64,000 nt of DNA from Chondrosia reniformis (lineage: Eukaryota; Porifera; Demospongiae; Chondrillida; Chondrillidae): positions 2,666,001-2,730,000 of the forward strand of contig OX359197.1 in NCBI GenBank assembly GCA_947172415.1. The letters are read 5' to 3'. The notes beneath the pieces are model-generated. The model was not told where the DNA came from and ran no database searches. It saw only the letters and a list, made by a program, of their open reading frames with translations. The first letter of the stretch is position 1. Each line of letters opens with the position of its first letter. A program made the translations under genes and the position numbers. Below are positions 44,520-55,494 of the stretch, piece after piece.

Positions 44520-44850
44520 TGCTCTGACAATAAATACTCGTCTATGCTAAGGCTTTTGTGAGAGCTCTTCACAGAACAGTCTCCTTCTCTCTGTCAGCAC
44601 CATCCACTTGAGGGTTGTTATTGGCCAGAGCTTGCCATTTGGGATGGTTTGGACAGTAGTGCAGCATTCCATAGTTCTGGATTTGTTCTACTCTATGCTG
44701 AAGTTCTTTTGTGTACTCCTTTCAGACTACTGAACAGTAGTCTAAGTGTAGCAGCACCTGAGCATTAAAAATCTTCTTTTGTTTCTGGTGGTAGCACATC
44801 CCTCAGCCTCCGCAGTTTGGCCAATCCAGAGTAGCACTTCCGTTGTTCAA
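44520..44850 (-). pseudogene. LINE C-terminal fragment (CR1/L2-like)
   Basis: Minus-strand pieces LAKLRRLRDVLPPETKEDF, a YGML-like NPELWNAALL equivalent, and RRLFCEELSQKP correspond to the region after RT that, in the LINE at 51.6-54.6 kb, reads AIVLPHMDYCSVVW and NYGMRILLSKPP. Frames are broken throughout. It is a short 5'-truncated relic. Confidence 0.55.
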
Positions 44851-45552
44851 AGTGGGTTGAAAAAATAGACCATTTTTTCAGTTTAGAGCCATCTGGCTAC
44901 AAAAACTGAACCTAAATGATCTTTGATATTGATTGACCGAAAAAATAAATCAGCCTTATTATCAATTAATACCTGTTAAATCAACAGTAATTTGATTTTC
45001 ATTATATTCTTCTTCATGTTTAGCTAAAACAAGTAATAACTAAGGTTATAGTCACAAGTGGTAAAGCTGTTGATGATTCCTATTGGATCAGTATAAAGGT
45101 AGTTGGCTTGTTTGTTGTGTTTCTGGCCCCTCAGCATTGTCACTCTCAGAATTTGAACAACGTGTATACTATGGAATAGAGGTTCAGTCGTTGTATCAGT
45201 GACTGATGTAATTCCTAATTGTACAACCATCTTCCAAAGGAGCTAAATAGAGTCAACTCCTGATATAACAAACTCCAAATTCCAGCGTATTTGTTCATTC
45301 TAAAATATTTTTTAATAAACAAATTTACTTATAACATTACAAATAGACTACTCATCAGTGCAGTATGAATACTGTAAACAATTGTAGAGTGCATACCAAG
45401 TTAAAATAGTATTTTAATGATACTAACGGCGGACTTTGGAACTGAAAATTCATCACAAATATCTCCTTCCTCCTTTTATCCACTTTTCCAGTATCTTCAG
45501 TTTAAAAATTGATAGATAAAGCCTTTCTTTTGGCAGCCAATTCATACATATC
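44851..45552. other. Gene-free stretch
   Basis: No supported gene. AGTCAACTCCTGATATAACA near 45250 resembles a pogo-type terminal repeat preceded by TA, but no partner end was found. Confidence 0.35.
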
Positions 45553-46330
45553 AGAGAGTACGGTAGTACTCTCTAAGTAGGGATGGCCCGAAAAAAATGG
45601 ATGCTGTATTCAATGTATTACGGGTTAACACCTTATAAGTAGGCAGCGAATACGTTTTTACCTCTTTTAAACTCGTAATGTGTCTTTTTTGTACGATTTC
45701 AATTGAGGGAAGCTGTTATCAAGAGCGCATAAAGGCTTCAAGTTTGTAAAACGGTTTCAGGCCTACTTCCGGTTTCCTCATTTTCTTCTTCTTATTATTA
45801 TTATTATTATTCTTCCTTTTATTTCACGCTAGTGCATAAATGCACTTGTAGATAAATACATTTTAGGGGCATATCATCTAAAAGTTTTAGCAACTAGGGA
45901 ATAGGCACCTTTCTGTCTTCAAACGATTTGTGCAAAGACGGTTTTCTGTGGCGCGTAAGCAAATTGGAACCTTTTTGTCGCCATTTTCTAATTAGGAGTT
46001 CTTGGTCATCTCCTGATTGCCTTTGACTACGACATTATATTTCGAGTTTTTGCCAAAAAATTACAAAACTAATTTTAATAAATATATAACATTACAAAAA
46101 AGGAAGGAATACAAGTAAATAAAAACATTCCTACTTTTAGTATATCCATGATGCGTCCAAGCATAGAAGTGATGTGTATAGTTAAGTTTCAGTATGCCAC
46201 TTCTGCAATGTTAGCCTTACCATATGATCACTCTCTTGTTTCGTTACTTTTTCTAGATGTGATAGGTACTGTTGCAGGGACTGCCATCCCTACTTCTCAT
46301 TTCATTTTTTAAATGTTTTTATTTACTTGT
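45553..46330 (+). repeat. Family B repeat, copy B1
   Basis: Starts with a small palindrome AGAGAGTAC/GTACTCTCT (45558-45579) and AAGTAGGGATGG, runs through a GC-mixed core (GTGGCGCGTAAGCAAATTGG near 45948) and ends near TACAAGTAAATAAAAACATT. It is followed by a single b-unit that closes with CCATCCCTACTTCTC. The second copy is at 59416-60396 in opposite orientation. No coding content was recognised. Confidence 0.75.
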
Positions 46331-47560
46331 ATAATTATAAGTTAACACTTTTAGAATTTTGTCCCGTAAAGCCTGGAGATATTGAATGGACAGGAAGTTG
46401 TTCTTTGACAACTGTTTGCTATAACCCAAAATTTGTTATGAGCAAGCTTTATTATATGTGGAGTCAACTGTGCCTAAAGGGAACGTGTACTTGAGTCATG
46501 ACCCCTGGAATGCACTAGAACATACAAAAATGGGCACGAGTCCACATGCCTTCTTGTCACTACAGTGCTTAAGTTGTTTTAGATCAGGCAATAACTGAGT
46601 GGTAAAATGGTAATATACAACCAAGCATAAGCTCCATTGACAAAATACCACATGTTGCATGAGGAATAATCCTACAATTGAAAAGAAATATGAAAAGCTC
46701 AGTCTGAAGTGAAGCTTCTTTCGTTTTTAACTATCCCTGTTTGAACAGCTGTCTCTCCTCACCCTATTTATGGATGGTAATAAGTTGATAAAGTGACTTG
46801 CCTTATGCCATTCCCTTTTGTAAATTGATAATGCTGGAAGGTTTTGCTTTTAAACCACATGTTGGTCGTGGTGAGAGATGCACTTTTAAACTGGAGAGAG
46901 GTATTTACTACAGTTCAGCACATCAGAAATAACATGTTCAGATCTATCTTTTCCACCTACACTCATACTTAAAACTCGTTTCTGACAATGGCAGATGCTT
47001 CGCTAGCAAGGAATTAGCTCAACATGTTCTCTGGCCCTTTGAGATTTGGGGCCGTTCCCCCAAGGATGCGCAATGGTGCATGGCTTATTTGGTGCATTCT
47101 GGCAAGTGCTGCACTCTTAACTTCCTTGACCTTTTCCACTGGATTAAGAAATTCTCTTCCAATGGACCCATGGATTTCTGATTCTAGTTACAGGACTTTC
47201 AAAACTGTTAAATTATACAGTGAATGTTAGGTAATGAAGAGTAGTTACAGTAAGTAGTTGTGATGAGGTGCTTGTCAAATTTCATTAGTGGAAATGCATT
47301 GACTCTTTTAAATTGTTCTTAGGCCTTTAAAAGAGATGTTGGGTGACATTAAGCTAAACAAATGTTAGATAAAGAGTCATTTTTAAATTATCAAGAAAAA
47401 ACAATTTTAATCCAGTATAGCAAGGACCTCGATTACAAGTAACCTTTTATATTTTGGAGATGATAAGATTAGTTTTATCTCCAGTAGACAAAAAGACAGA
47501 CTGTCAGTACATAACCTTTGTAGCCTTCTGTCCCATATTGTGTCACTCATTTTAGACTGC
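46331..47560. other. Gene-free stretch
   Basis: No supported gene or repeat. Isolated open frames have no recognisable motifs. Confidence 0.35.
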
Positions 47561-47564
47561 TTTC

Positions 47565-48300
47565 CTTAGGATACACATTCATTTTGCTGGCAATTACGGC
47601 ATCCTTGGCATATGAGCAATGACAGCTACTTTGACCAAAAATGAATACTACCATATGTCTTTCAGGGAGTACTTCACTTCACATATCCGGAGTGCCACTG
47701 TCACTTGTGCAAGGAAAGTCTTGCTTTTTCAATAGCCTTCTGCATCAATCCCATACTAAAATATTTTACGAGCTGCCTTTAGCTCTCCTGTGGTCATCTG
47801 GGCTAAGGGCGAGATAGCCTTCATGCTCATCAATAAAATCAGAGATCATGATACCTCTTCCCTTAACCTTGGCTTAAAGTGTGAGATGATCTTGCTCAGC
47901 CCATCTCCATCCAGCTGGTGCTTCATTTGAGTTACAGATACTCTTGTCCTTAGCTACGGGAAGTTTCAGTCAAAGTCTCAATTAGAGCTTCATTTGAAGC
48001 TTATCATAGAGTTAGTCATAGCAAAACGAAGGTCAATCGTAGATGAAAACTTCAAAGAATCCTCATAGCTCTCCTCGTAGAAGGGAACTTTGAATGTAAA
48101 CTTACTTGCTTTAGGTACCCTTCTTGGCTGATATTGGAGAAAAGCCTAATAGGTACATCCATCTCCTGGCAATTGGCATGCAGGCTGATGTGACTTAGCT
48201 GCACTTATTCTGGCAGATGAGTCATTTTAGTAAGTTAAGAACTGTTCACAGAAGAAGCAAAATACTGGGCTGTGAAATGCTGGCCTTTTTGCTGACTTTC
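47565..48300 (-). pseudogene. Decayed DDE-type transposase-like gene
   Basis: On the minus strand, AKVKGRGIMISDFIDEHEGY (about 47800-47880) and, further on, FIFGQSSCHCSYAKDAV then ASKMNV (about 47575-47640) match a transposase-like family in which these blocks normally read KGRGIMVSDFI and FDHSSCHAAFADDAL. The Asp of the second block appears as Gly here. Stops lie between and around the blocks. I am confident of the relationship from the paired motifs but cannot name the family. Confidence 0.5.
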
Positions 48301-48508
48301 AACCTCAAATTTTTTATTGCCTTATTCCTATCGTTTTTATACTGCAAAACTGGAAATCGTGGATAGTAACCACAAATATGTGGGCTAAAGTACCCATTTT
48401 GCCTGTAAAATCACCTCTCCAGTTTCTGATAGTCTTTCATGTACCCCAACAACTTCACTAGCATAAGAAGTAGCTTGTTCTGCTATTCTGCAAAAGTATT
48501 TTAACAAG

Positions 48509-48569
48509 CAAGTATTTTGAGTTTAAAAAACTTGTGGGGCGCCTGGCACCCCCAAACTCGAACTACTTG
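48509..48569. repeat. 61-bp hairpin repeat (copy 2)
   Basis: CAAGTATTTTGAGTTT at the left, TGGGGCGCCTGGCACCCCCA in the middle and AAACTCGAACTACTTG at the right. Right arm and layout match the hairpin at 21346-21407; the left arm has more mismatches. Confidence 0.65.
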
Positions 48570-49019
48570 CTAGTTGTTAGATGTCCGGTTAACTAATTCC
48601 AGTTAATTGCCATCAATTTCGGGGCATATATCGTAGAAAACATTTCTAAGCAAGCTTTACATTACATAGTATTAGTAAAGGTGGTTTCTAAAAATATATC
48701 ATCGGTTCAATTAACGTTTGATGCTAAGGAAGAGTAAGCTAATGCTTTAGCTAGAAAACGAAAGCCAGTCAAGCGTCCACCTTTTTGGTGACAGATATAA
48801 ATATATACAAGGTTACGAACAGGAAACCATACATTAACACAATGGTGGTCCTCTTGCAAGTCTAGCAATAGCTGCACATTGATCCTTACTACATTTCTTA
48901 TTCCACGACAATTTTCGCCTTTGTCACTCATAATTCACCTAAAATCGTAATTTAAAAGCTTAAGAAAGGCCTTAAGAATGTTCACAGGAAAATACCTATA
49001 TTGCATATGGTTCTGAGAA
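48570..49019. other. Gene-free stretch
   Basis: No feature recognised beyond short open frames. Confidence 0.35.
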
Positions 49020-49406
49020 ATGTGTTATCACAGGGAGGGCAACCCATACCACATGAATAGAATGACTCTGGAGAGATGTGCATAAATCAGTGATTTGCAT
49101 TTTTGCCTATTTTTTCGTGAATTAGAAGCTGAAGACTGTCTTGATCATATGAATAAAGTTGACATTTATTGCCTGCATTTTGTCTTCTCACCAATTCTTA
49201 ACAAATCATTTACATCATTTACTGAAATATGGAACAACCATTCCCTTTCTACAGAAGGTAACAAACCACCATACCAGCTGTTTGTAACCAGTACTATTGC
49301 CCACTGTAGGGATTCTAGTGACTCTGAGAGTAATTCAGATGGTGGCTCCAGCTTTTGTGACTTGCCTGTAAATGATGCTGTACTAGTCCCAAGATGTCCC
49401 TTTTAG
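49020..49406 (+). pseudogene. Integrase-core-like transposon fragment
   Basis: The frame 49095-49406 reads FFRELEAEDCLDHMNKVDIY, CLHFVFSPILNKSF and WNNHSLSTEGNKPPYQLF. This fits the C-terminal half of an rve-type integrase domain found in many invertebrate and fish transposon-derived genes, where NHPLRTEGN-like residues precede the final helix. Upstream, in another frame, LWRDVH fits the preceding RLWRDV motif. The catalytic Asp residues lie in the missing N-terminal part. It is a truncated relic. Confidence 0.55.
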
Positions 49407-49547
49407 CCATGTTCAGAGATTATGCAATGTAGGAGGCACTGAGTAACATCTCTTAGGATGTCAGTCATGGGAAGCATTGTTTTATGTGTGCAACAGAGGA
49501 TTGTGGAAGGCACCTTCTTAGTAACTGTGAAAACTGTATATGTATGT

Positions 49548-50286
49548 GTCACAAGTAACTTTACAAATTCCGCGGATCTGCCGCGGATCTGCCGCGTAGG
49601 TAATCCGCGGCTCTTCTGCGGAATCCTAACAGAATATCCGCAGATTCCTTAAAGGGTTCTGCGGAATCGTCAAAAGGCATCCGCGGAATCGTCAAAAAGC
49701 ATCTGTGGAATCGTCAAAAGGCATCTGCGGAATCTTCGAAGGGTAGCCGTGGAATCGTGGAAAGGTAGCCGTAGAATAGTCGATGGATAGTTTTTAATGG
49801 GCAATATTTGTTTAACAGCGCAAATAGTCAAGTGTCACATACGGCATAGTTGTGGTCAACCAATGTTTATTTAATATAGCACAAAAGGTCTAGTGTCATG
49901 TACGGCAGGTCCATTTACCCTCACACTGGGTCCAAAGGGCTACAATTCTTCCTCTTTGATATTCCGTCAAAGGCATCTTCTCTGTCAGTCAAAGGCAGAA
50001 TAACTCGCAAAAGGCACACACACTGAAAAAACAAGATATCTATGTCTGATTGGCTGGGGATAATCTCGCACCTCAAGTGTGCACGTACATATACGTATAA
50101 AGGATACTTTCACGTTGATTTCACGTTCCACGCATAAGGACAAAGACGATTTGCGGACAGGTAAGAGATGTTCTGCGGAAAGGCAAGAGATGTTCTGCGG
50201 AAATAGTACGGTAACGCCGAGGTTAGCTGCGGAATCCGCACAGAATTTCCGCGGAATTCGTCGGATTTTGTAAAGTTTCTTGTGAC
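49548..50286. mobile_element. MITE with GC-rich 22-bp minisatellite
   Basis: Ends GTCACAAGTAACTTTACAAA and, in reverse complement, GTCACAAGAAACTTTACAAA form a TIR of about 20 bp with one mismatch, flanked by ATGT (49544-49547 and 50287-50290). Inside, CCGCGGAT-type repeats stand out from the AT-rich surroundings. No transposase is encoded. Confidence 0.8.
49660..49785. repeat. 22-bp minisatellite inside the MITE
   Basis: Unit ATCGTCAAAAGGCATCCGCG followed by GA, repeated about five times with increasing divergence. Related blocks flank it: CCGCGGATCTG twice near 49570, and AAGAGATGTTCTGCGGAA twice near 50163-50207, also at 22-bp spacing. Confidence 0.8.
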
Positions 50287-50867
50287 ATGTACCATATTAA
50301 TGAATACTATATTGCTCCAGCTGTACAGAGTTTTCATAATGTTTTTATAAGCCTACATGTAATTAACTACATGGAAATATATCTAATGATTGATATGTAT
50401 AATTATTAAATAGCATGCCATTTCTATTGAAACAACTATATACTCTACTAGCTGTCATGCTTTCTTACTTCCTACAATGATAAGTGTTTATACTATATAT
50501 ATAGCACCTAATTACAGCTGTGCAAATCCTTGACAGCCACTTCTTGCCAAATCAATTGCCTCTTTGAACTGCCCGTACTCTTAAAGGTGCATCAGTATCT
50601 GCAAGACATTGGAGCATGTTGAAGTGGTTGGAAGTTGCTTCTTGTCAGTAAAAGAAATGGAGGGCTGGGGGCAAACGCCAAGAGGAGGAATGGAAGAGGT
50701 ACCAGGAAGTGGTGAAAACATCACAAGAAAATGGCAAATGACTGTCTTCACGATCCTCCAAAAGCCTGCTTAAGTTGTGCATAAGGGCTTCTTATAGGTG
50801 CTGGTTTGACCCCACTTCACTATACACAGTAGTGAAAAGGTCAAGTAGTGAATCAGCATTGACATTA
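50287..50867. other. Gene-free stretch
   Basis: No supported gene. A purine-rich run lies near 50645-50720. Confidence 0.35.
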
Positions 50868-50887
50868 GATAGATAGATAGATAGATA
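50868..50887. repeat. GATA microsatellite
   Basis: About five GATA units. The MITE at 50888 inserted at its end, and GATAAA resumes after the MITE. Confidence 0.8.
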
Positions 50888-51385
50888 CCGTAAATCAAGA
50901 AATTCATGTGTGCATCTAATTTGTGCATATTAGTGCGAGGTGTCTCTGCGCGCACAAATTACATCATATTTACGTACGAAATAATTACTATAACACTTGG
51001 GTATGTGTACATGTAGCTTTACAGCACTAAGTGTGAAAGGTAGGAGAGTTTGACCATCAGCTTGCTGTGGTATTTTACAAAGGCGAATGTGGTACCGACC
51101 CTGGAGGAGACAGGAATCGGGGTGAAACCTACTGCAGAGGCCAAAAAATGTGTGGCAGAGGTACTCGAACAGCAGCAGCTATGTCAATCCAATAATAAGC
51201 GTACGGTTACAGCGCACTCAGAGGAATCTTGCGTATGATGGTCAGTGTTATAAATACCCAATTATGTGACCACCCAATACTGATAATGCAAATTCGCATG
51301 AATTAAATCGCATTACATTTTCTAGGAATCATCTTTAAACTAAAACTGCATGAATTTAATGCAGCATGAATTTCTTGATTTACGG
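50888..51385. mobile_element. 498-bp MITE with TA duplication
   Basis: Left end CCGTAAATCAAGAAATTCAT and right end in reverse complement CCGTAAATCAAGAAATTCAT are identical over 20 bp, flanked by TA (50886-50887 and 51386-51387). TA duplication suggests a Tc1/mariner-type mobiliser. A 62-codon frame inside (51050-51238) has no recognisable motif. Confidence 0.85.
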
Positions 51386-51409
51386 TAGATAAATTTTGAT
51401 TTTTAACAG

Positions 51410-51544
51410 GAAAAACCCCTTCAGCAATGCTGGTCTTCAAGGAGGTCCTGCAAGGTGTAGACACACCAATACATACATGGGAAATAACAAATGTTGATGA
51501 AGGTAGAGCCAAAACGGGATTGAGTTCAGAGTTTCAATTATCAG
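51410..51544 (+). CDS. Candidate isolated exon, gene unknown
   Basis: A 135-bp open block has a good acceptor (TTTTTAACAG|G) and donor (TTATCAG|GTATGA) and a consistent frame in phase 1 at both ends: KTPSAMLVFKEVLQGVDTPI and HTWEITNVDEGRAKTGLSSE. The start faintly recalls the first helix and strand of double-stranded-RNA-binding domains, but the match is too weak to assign. Neighbouring exons were not found; a MITE ends only 24 bp upstream and a LINE begins just downstream. Confidence 0.3.
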
Positions 51545-51768
51545 GTATGACAAAAGGGCCACAAATTGTGACTAATAAAGTAACTAATAAAGTGATTGGT
51601 TGAGTTAAAAATTTAAAAATTAAAATCTGAAGTCAACATTTCTAAGTTTTCTCTTGAATTCACAAGGATCATCCAGATCTCTTAAATCTCTTGGCAGTCC
51701 ATACCAGTCCTGGCTTGCCCTGAAGGTAAATGATTTTCGATACAGTTCAGTTTTTACTTTAGGGAGAA

Positions 51769-53289
51769 TCAGGTTGTCCTTGCCATGTGTTCTAACGTTA
51801 CAATCTGATCATTTGTCTTTACAAGTTGACTGATGCTAGTGGGAGCTTGGCCCGTAACACATCTGTGCACTAGTGCCATCCTCATCAAATGCCTCCTCCT
51901 CTCTAGTGTCTTCCATCTCCAGACCTGCTGTAGTCCCTCACTGTTTTTGGGTGGCTTAGAGAGAAGTATACGCATACCATAATTCTGAATTTTCTCTAAC
52001 TCCTGGCACAGCTTCTTTGAGCAATCTAACCATACAACCGAGCAGTAATCCATATGTGGCAAGACAATGGCATTATAAATATTCTTGATGGTAGTGGGTA
52101 GCACATGTTGGAGTCATCTCAAACTTGCCAAACCAGCACAAGCCTTTCTTTTCACCATTTTCACTTGCTCTTTCCATTCTAGCTTATCATCTAACATGAC
52201 CCCAAGACATTTTATCACCCTGCTCCTCCCCAGTCTCTTCCCATCAATCTCCACTTGCACCTCCATAGTCTCCTGCTCCCTCCTTCTCCTTGACAGCACA
52301 AGTAGTTGAGTCTTCTGTACGTTCAGGTTTAGCCTGTTTGCTTACACCCAGGTATGAATTGCCTTTAAGTTATTTTCTCTAGGTCTCTCTTATGTGCCCT
52401 CACTACTGTTACAGTAGTGTCATCAGTATACTGCCGGACATTACTAGATGGAATAGCCAGTGGGAGATCATTTACGTATAGGATGAGCAAAAGTGGGCCA
52501 GGGATTGACCCCTGTGGGACTCCCCTTTGGATTGCAATCCATTTTGATTCAGCTTTACCAACACATACTCTTTGTTTCCTATCCCGTAGGTACCCATCAT
52601 CATCTCCTCACCATCAATACCGTATTTGGCTAATTCTGAATTAAAATGGAATGGTCTACCATGTCAAATGCTTTACTTAAATCCATGAAAATGCCACCGA
52701 CTAGCTTTTCATTATCCAGAGCCTCCCTCCACTCATCAACCAAGTTCACTAGAACATCTTAGGCAGAATGACCAGGTCTAAATCCAAACCGAGTGAAGTG
52801 TAACAGGTTGTTTTCGTGTAAGTAGGCATACACCTGCCTGTGCACAAGTCTTTCTAACACCTTCACAACTACTGGAATAACTGAAATAGGTCTGTAGTTC
52901 CCCACAAGGTGGCTTGATCCATTTTTAGGCACTAATGTAGCCTTTCATTCGCTTGGCAAATCTCCACACTTCAAACTAGAGTTAAACAGTGAGGTCAGGC
53001 TCTGACTAATTCCACATGCAGTCATGTGGAGGAGTTTACCACCTATGTTATCAGCACCTATTGCCTTGTTTGGGTCTAATGCCATTATTACCTTTAAAAC
53101 ATCAGCCTCCTCAATCAGGCTAAATCTACAGCTTGAATCGCATATATTCATCAACCCACACCCATCATTCCCCCCATCAACACAATCTCCAGCATCTGTC
53201 ATCCCCACTACACTTAAGAAGTATTCACCAAATTTCTCTGCAATGGCTTGTTTGTCTGTAAGTACCTCTCCATGTGTATCCAATCTCAA
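51769..53289 (-). pseudogene. LINE reverse transcriptase and C-terminal region
   Basis: In order on the minus strand: VLKVIMALDPNKAIGADNIG (finger motif), NYRPISVIPVVVKVLERLV, MDLSKAFDMVDHSI (motif A), PIRK-type residues in place of the GVPQGS region, QYTDDTTVTVV near 52420 (catalytic box as YTDD, usual in CR1/L2 elements), and finally AIVLPHMDYCSVVW and NYGMRILLSKPP (51769-52104). Frame changes occur between most blocks. Confidence 0.85.
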
Positions 53290-53334
53290 TAACTCAACAC
53301 CGCATCTGTGCTTTCTCCCAAGCAGTCTATTTAT

Positions 53335-54458
53335 TTATTTCCAGATCTTGTTGGTGTTGTTGGATGGCTGTTCAGAGAGAGTTTGGAGGTACTGCAACTT
53401 TTCTTTCTTAAGGCCCTGCGTCACCTGATTTCTCAACTCTTTATAATGCTTCCAGTCTTCTTCACTTCCACTTTTCTTAACTTTGTTGCAATGATAATTT
53501 CCAGGCCTCATCAATGCACGCAATTCCCGCTTTATCCATGGCAGTGTTTTGGTCCTCACTCTTGCTTGCAAGGGTGCCTGGGAATCCACAATTTCCAAAA
53601 TAGCATTTTCCAATAGTCCCATTTACTGTCCATATCATCAAATGTATCCATTTCCTGCCACGGTGCTGCATCTAGGTCTGTTACCAACTTCTCCAGATTG
53701 CACTTACCAAAACAATGAACCATTCTCAGAATAATTACCTTTCTTCTAACACAACTAATTACCACACCATATATAAGGGAATGATCACTCCAGCCAAGTT
53801 CCACACACCCAACACAGTCCAGAACAACACCATTATCACTACCATTTGTAGTGAACATAAGATAAATTTGTGTCTCAGAAGTCTGCATGGGTTACCCTAG
53901 GTGATTCCCTCACCATCTGTATAAGACCATAATTCATCATCATTTCTTCAAGTCTCTGTGACTTAGAATCTTGTAACAACATATCACAGTTAAAGTCACC
54001 CGTATCATCACAGGGACCTTCTCAGCAACTGCCTTCTCAACAGAAACTGCCATCCATGCCACTTTGGCACCTGGTGGTCGGTATAAATTACTAATCAGAA
54101 TCTTGGTCTTCCTAAGCCTCATTTCAATCCACAGGGTCTCCAAATCTGCAACCTCCAAGTCTTGTCGTCGTATACTTATCATACACTCAGACACATAAAC
54201 CAAGAGACCACCTCCCCTACCACCCCTGTCTCGCCTGTGTGTTCGAAAACCACTAACAGCCAGTTCCCCAGTTGGTACACTATCATGTAACCACGTCTCA
54301 CTCAGTCCAAACACAAAGGCACATGTATGCTGCTGTAGGAAGAGTTGTATTTCGTCCTTCTTGGACAGCAAACTTCTGATATTCAGATGACTGATCACTA
54401 GGGCATCGTCGGCCCCTTCCATGCAATTCAGCTTCTCGGGTGCAGTCACAGTCGCCAA
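53335..54458 (-). pseudogene. LINE endonuclease and linker
   Basis: The N-terminal frame (53940-54458) contains ISHLNIRSLLSKKDEIQLF, FGLSETWLHDS (catalytic Glu), GGRGGGLLVYV and SNLYRPPGA, the CR1/L2 endonuclease pattern. It continues in other frames with GWSDHSLIYG (the final SDH motif) near 53780 and a basic linker with LPWIKRELRALMRPGN near 53540. Confidence 0.85.
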
Positions 54459-54754
54459 ATGCTGGTTCTTCCTGACTGGATTCTTGTGGGTGGGACACAG
54501 GGGCTGGAGCTCTGGGCCAGGATTTAGCTCGACATCCCCCGTGAGTAGCTAAGGTGTGATCTTTGCCTTCACACACAGAGAGCGAAGCGTGAACAATTTC
54601 TTTCAACCAGGGTATGTGGGGCAAATGGAGTCTTCATGTTAGACATATGAGGGATAACATAGTAATTGGAAATCCGAGAAATCAGAGAAATCACTTGGCA
54701 CATCCATAGACATGTGCGCAAGAATCTCCTCGCCGCACCACCATATTTAACTGC

Positions 54755-55494
54755 CTACAGCAAATCGAGTGAAGGACTCTTAATCAAAAGCTTCATGATC
54801 TTTGCTGGATGGTCTTTAATCAGTCTATCAAAATTGAGGACACTTAGAAGGCCATGCCCGAATTGTGGCAGCTCAGCAAAAATGGCATAGTGAGTATAGT
54901 GCTGCCACAATGCTTTCACTAACGTACATCGGTTGGCTAGCGTTGTCCTTGAGACAAAGCCACACTCAAAAACAAATGAGAAGTCTGGCTTTGCCAGGAA
55001 ATCTCTTAGCTGGCCTTCACTTTTTGCTGTGAGTATCTGTAACATTCAAAATGGAATAGTGTATAGCTATTTAAAACTCATGTATACAATGTTAATGCAG
55101 AAAAGGAGAATTGAATGGGAGACGAGTTGATGTATGTATGTATGTATATATACCTGATAAAGTTTTTCTTGGTGGTCTGTATCTGGGACACCATTTAGCA
55201 TTTCAATATCTGATCGACTCATCAGCTTGCCTCTAATAATGCAGTGTACCACTTTAAGGGTAAAGCATGAAAGGCTTTGTGCCCATGTAATATGGCTATT
55301 GTGGTGATCTTCCGACATATTTCATACACATTCTGGCCTAATGCTATAACATTATGTACAGGAAGTATGCCACTTGGTGAGGGCTGAATAATAGAAGAAT
55401 TTCCACACATGACCTGGTAAAATAACCATAAGAGTTCCCGTTTAGGGCTTCCCACATCCACAGCAGGTTCTCCAATGAATCTCACTTTTAATCG
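54755..55494 (-). CDS. HECT-like domain gene, two exons, with one frameshift
   Basis: Exon A (55494 to 55154) begins after an acceptor CTAG and encodes RLKVRFIGEPAVDVGSPKRE, then PVHNVIALGQNVYEICRKI and LHGHKAFHALPLK; it then needs a one-base shift to continue as VVHCIIRGKLMSRSDIEML and DTDHQEKLYQ. Its donor is CAG|GTATAT. Exon B (55036 to 54755) follows an acceptor TTACAG and encodes ILTAKSEGQLRDFLAKPDFS, LVKALWQHYTHYA and RLIKDHPAKIMKLLI before a stop. FIGEPAVDVG followed by REL resembles the start of HECT-like domains in G2E3-type proteins. No catalytic Cys was identified. The shift may be a mutation, making it a pseudogene. Confidence 0.5.

Larger units (their letters stand above)
51560..54640 (-). 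mobile_element. CR1/L2-like LINE, about 3 kb (minus strand)
   Basis: Minus-strand order is endonuclease (54458 down to about 53560), linker, RT (about 53290 to 52300) and a C-terminal part (to 51769). The 3' tail ends with a TTTATTAGTTAC/TTTATTAGTCAC repeat near 51570-51600. Stops and frameshifts occur throughout. An N-terminal frame near 54298-54624 shows no known domain. Confidence 0.85.

Noticed and set aside
45241..45270. Second pogo-type terminal repeat
   Set aside because: Resembles a Tigger end but no matching partner end or TA duplication was found.
46990..47165. Possible integrase fragment (VSDNG motif)
   Set aside because: Only one short motif fits; the following residues do not match any integrase, and other frames are equally open.
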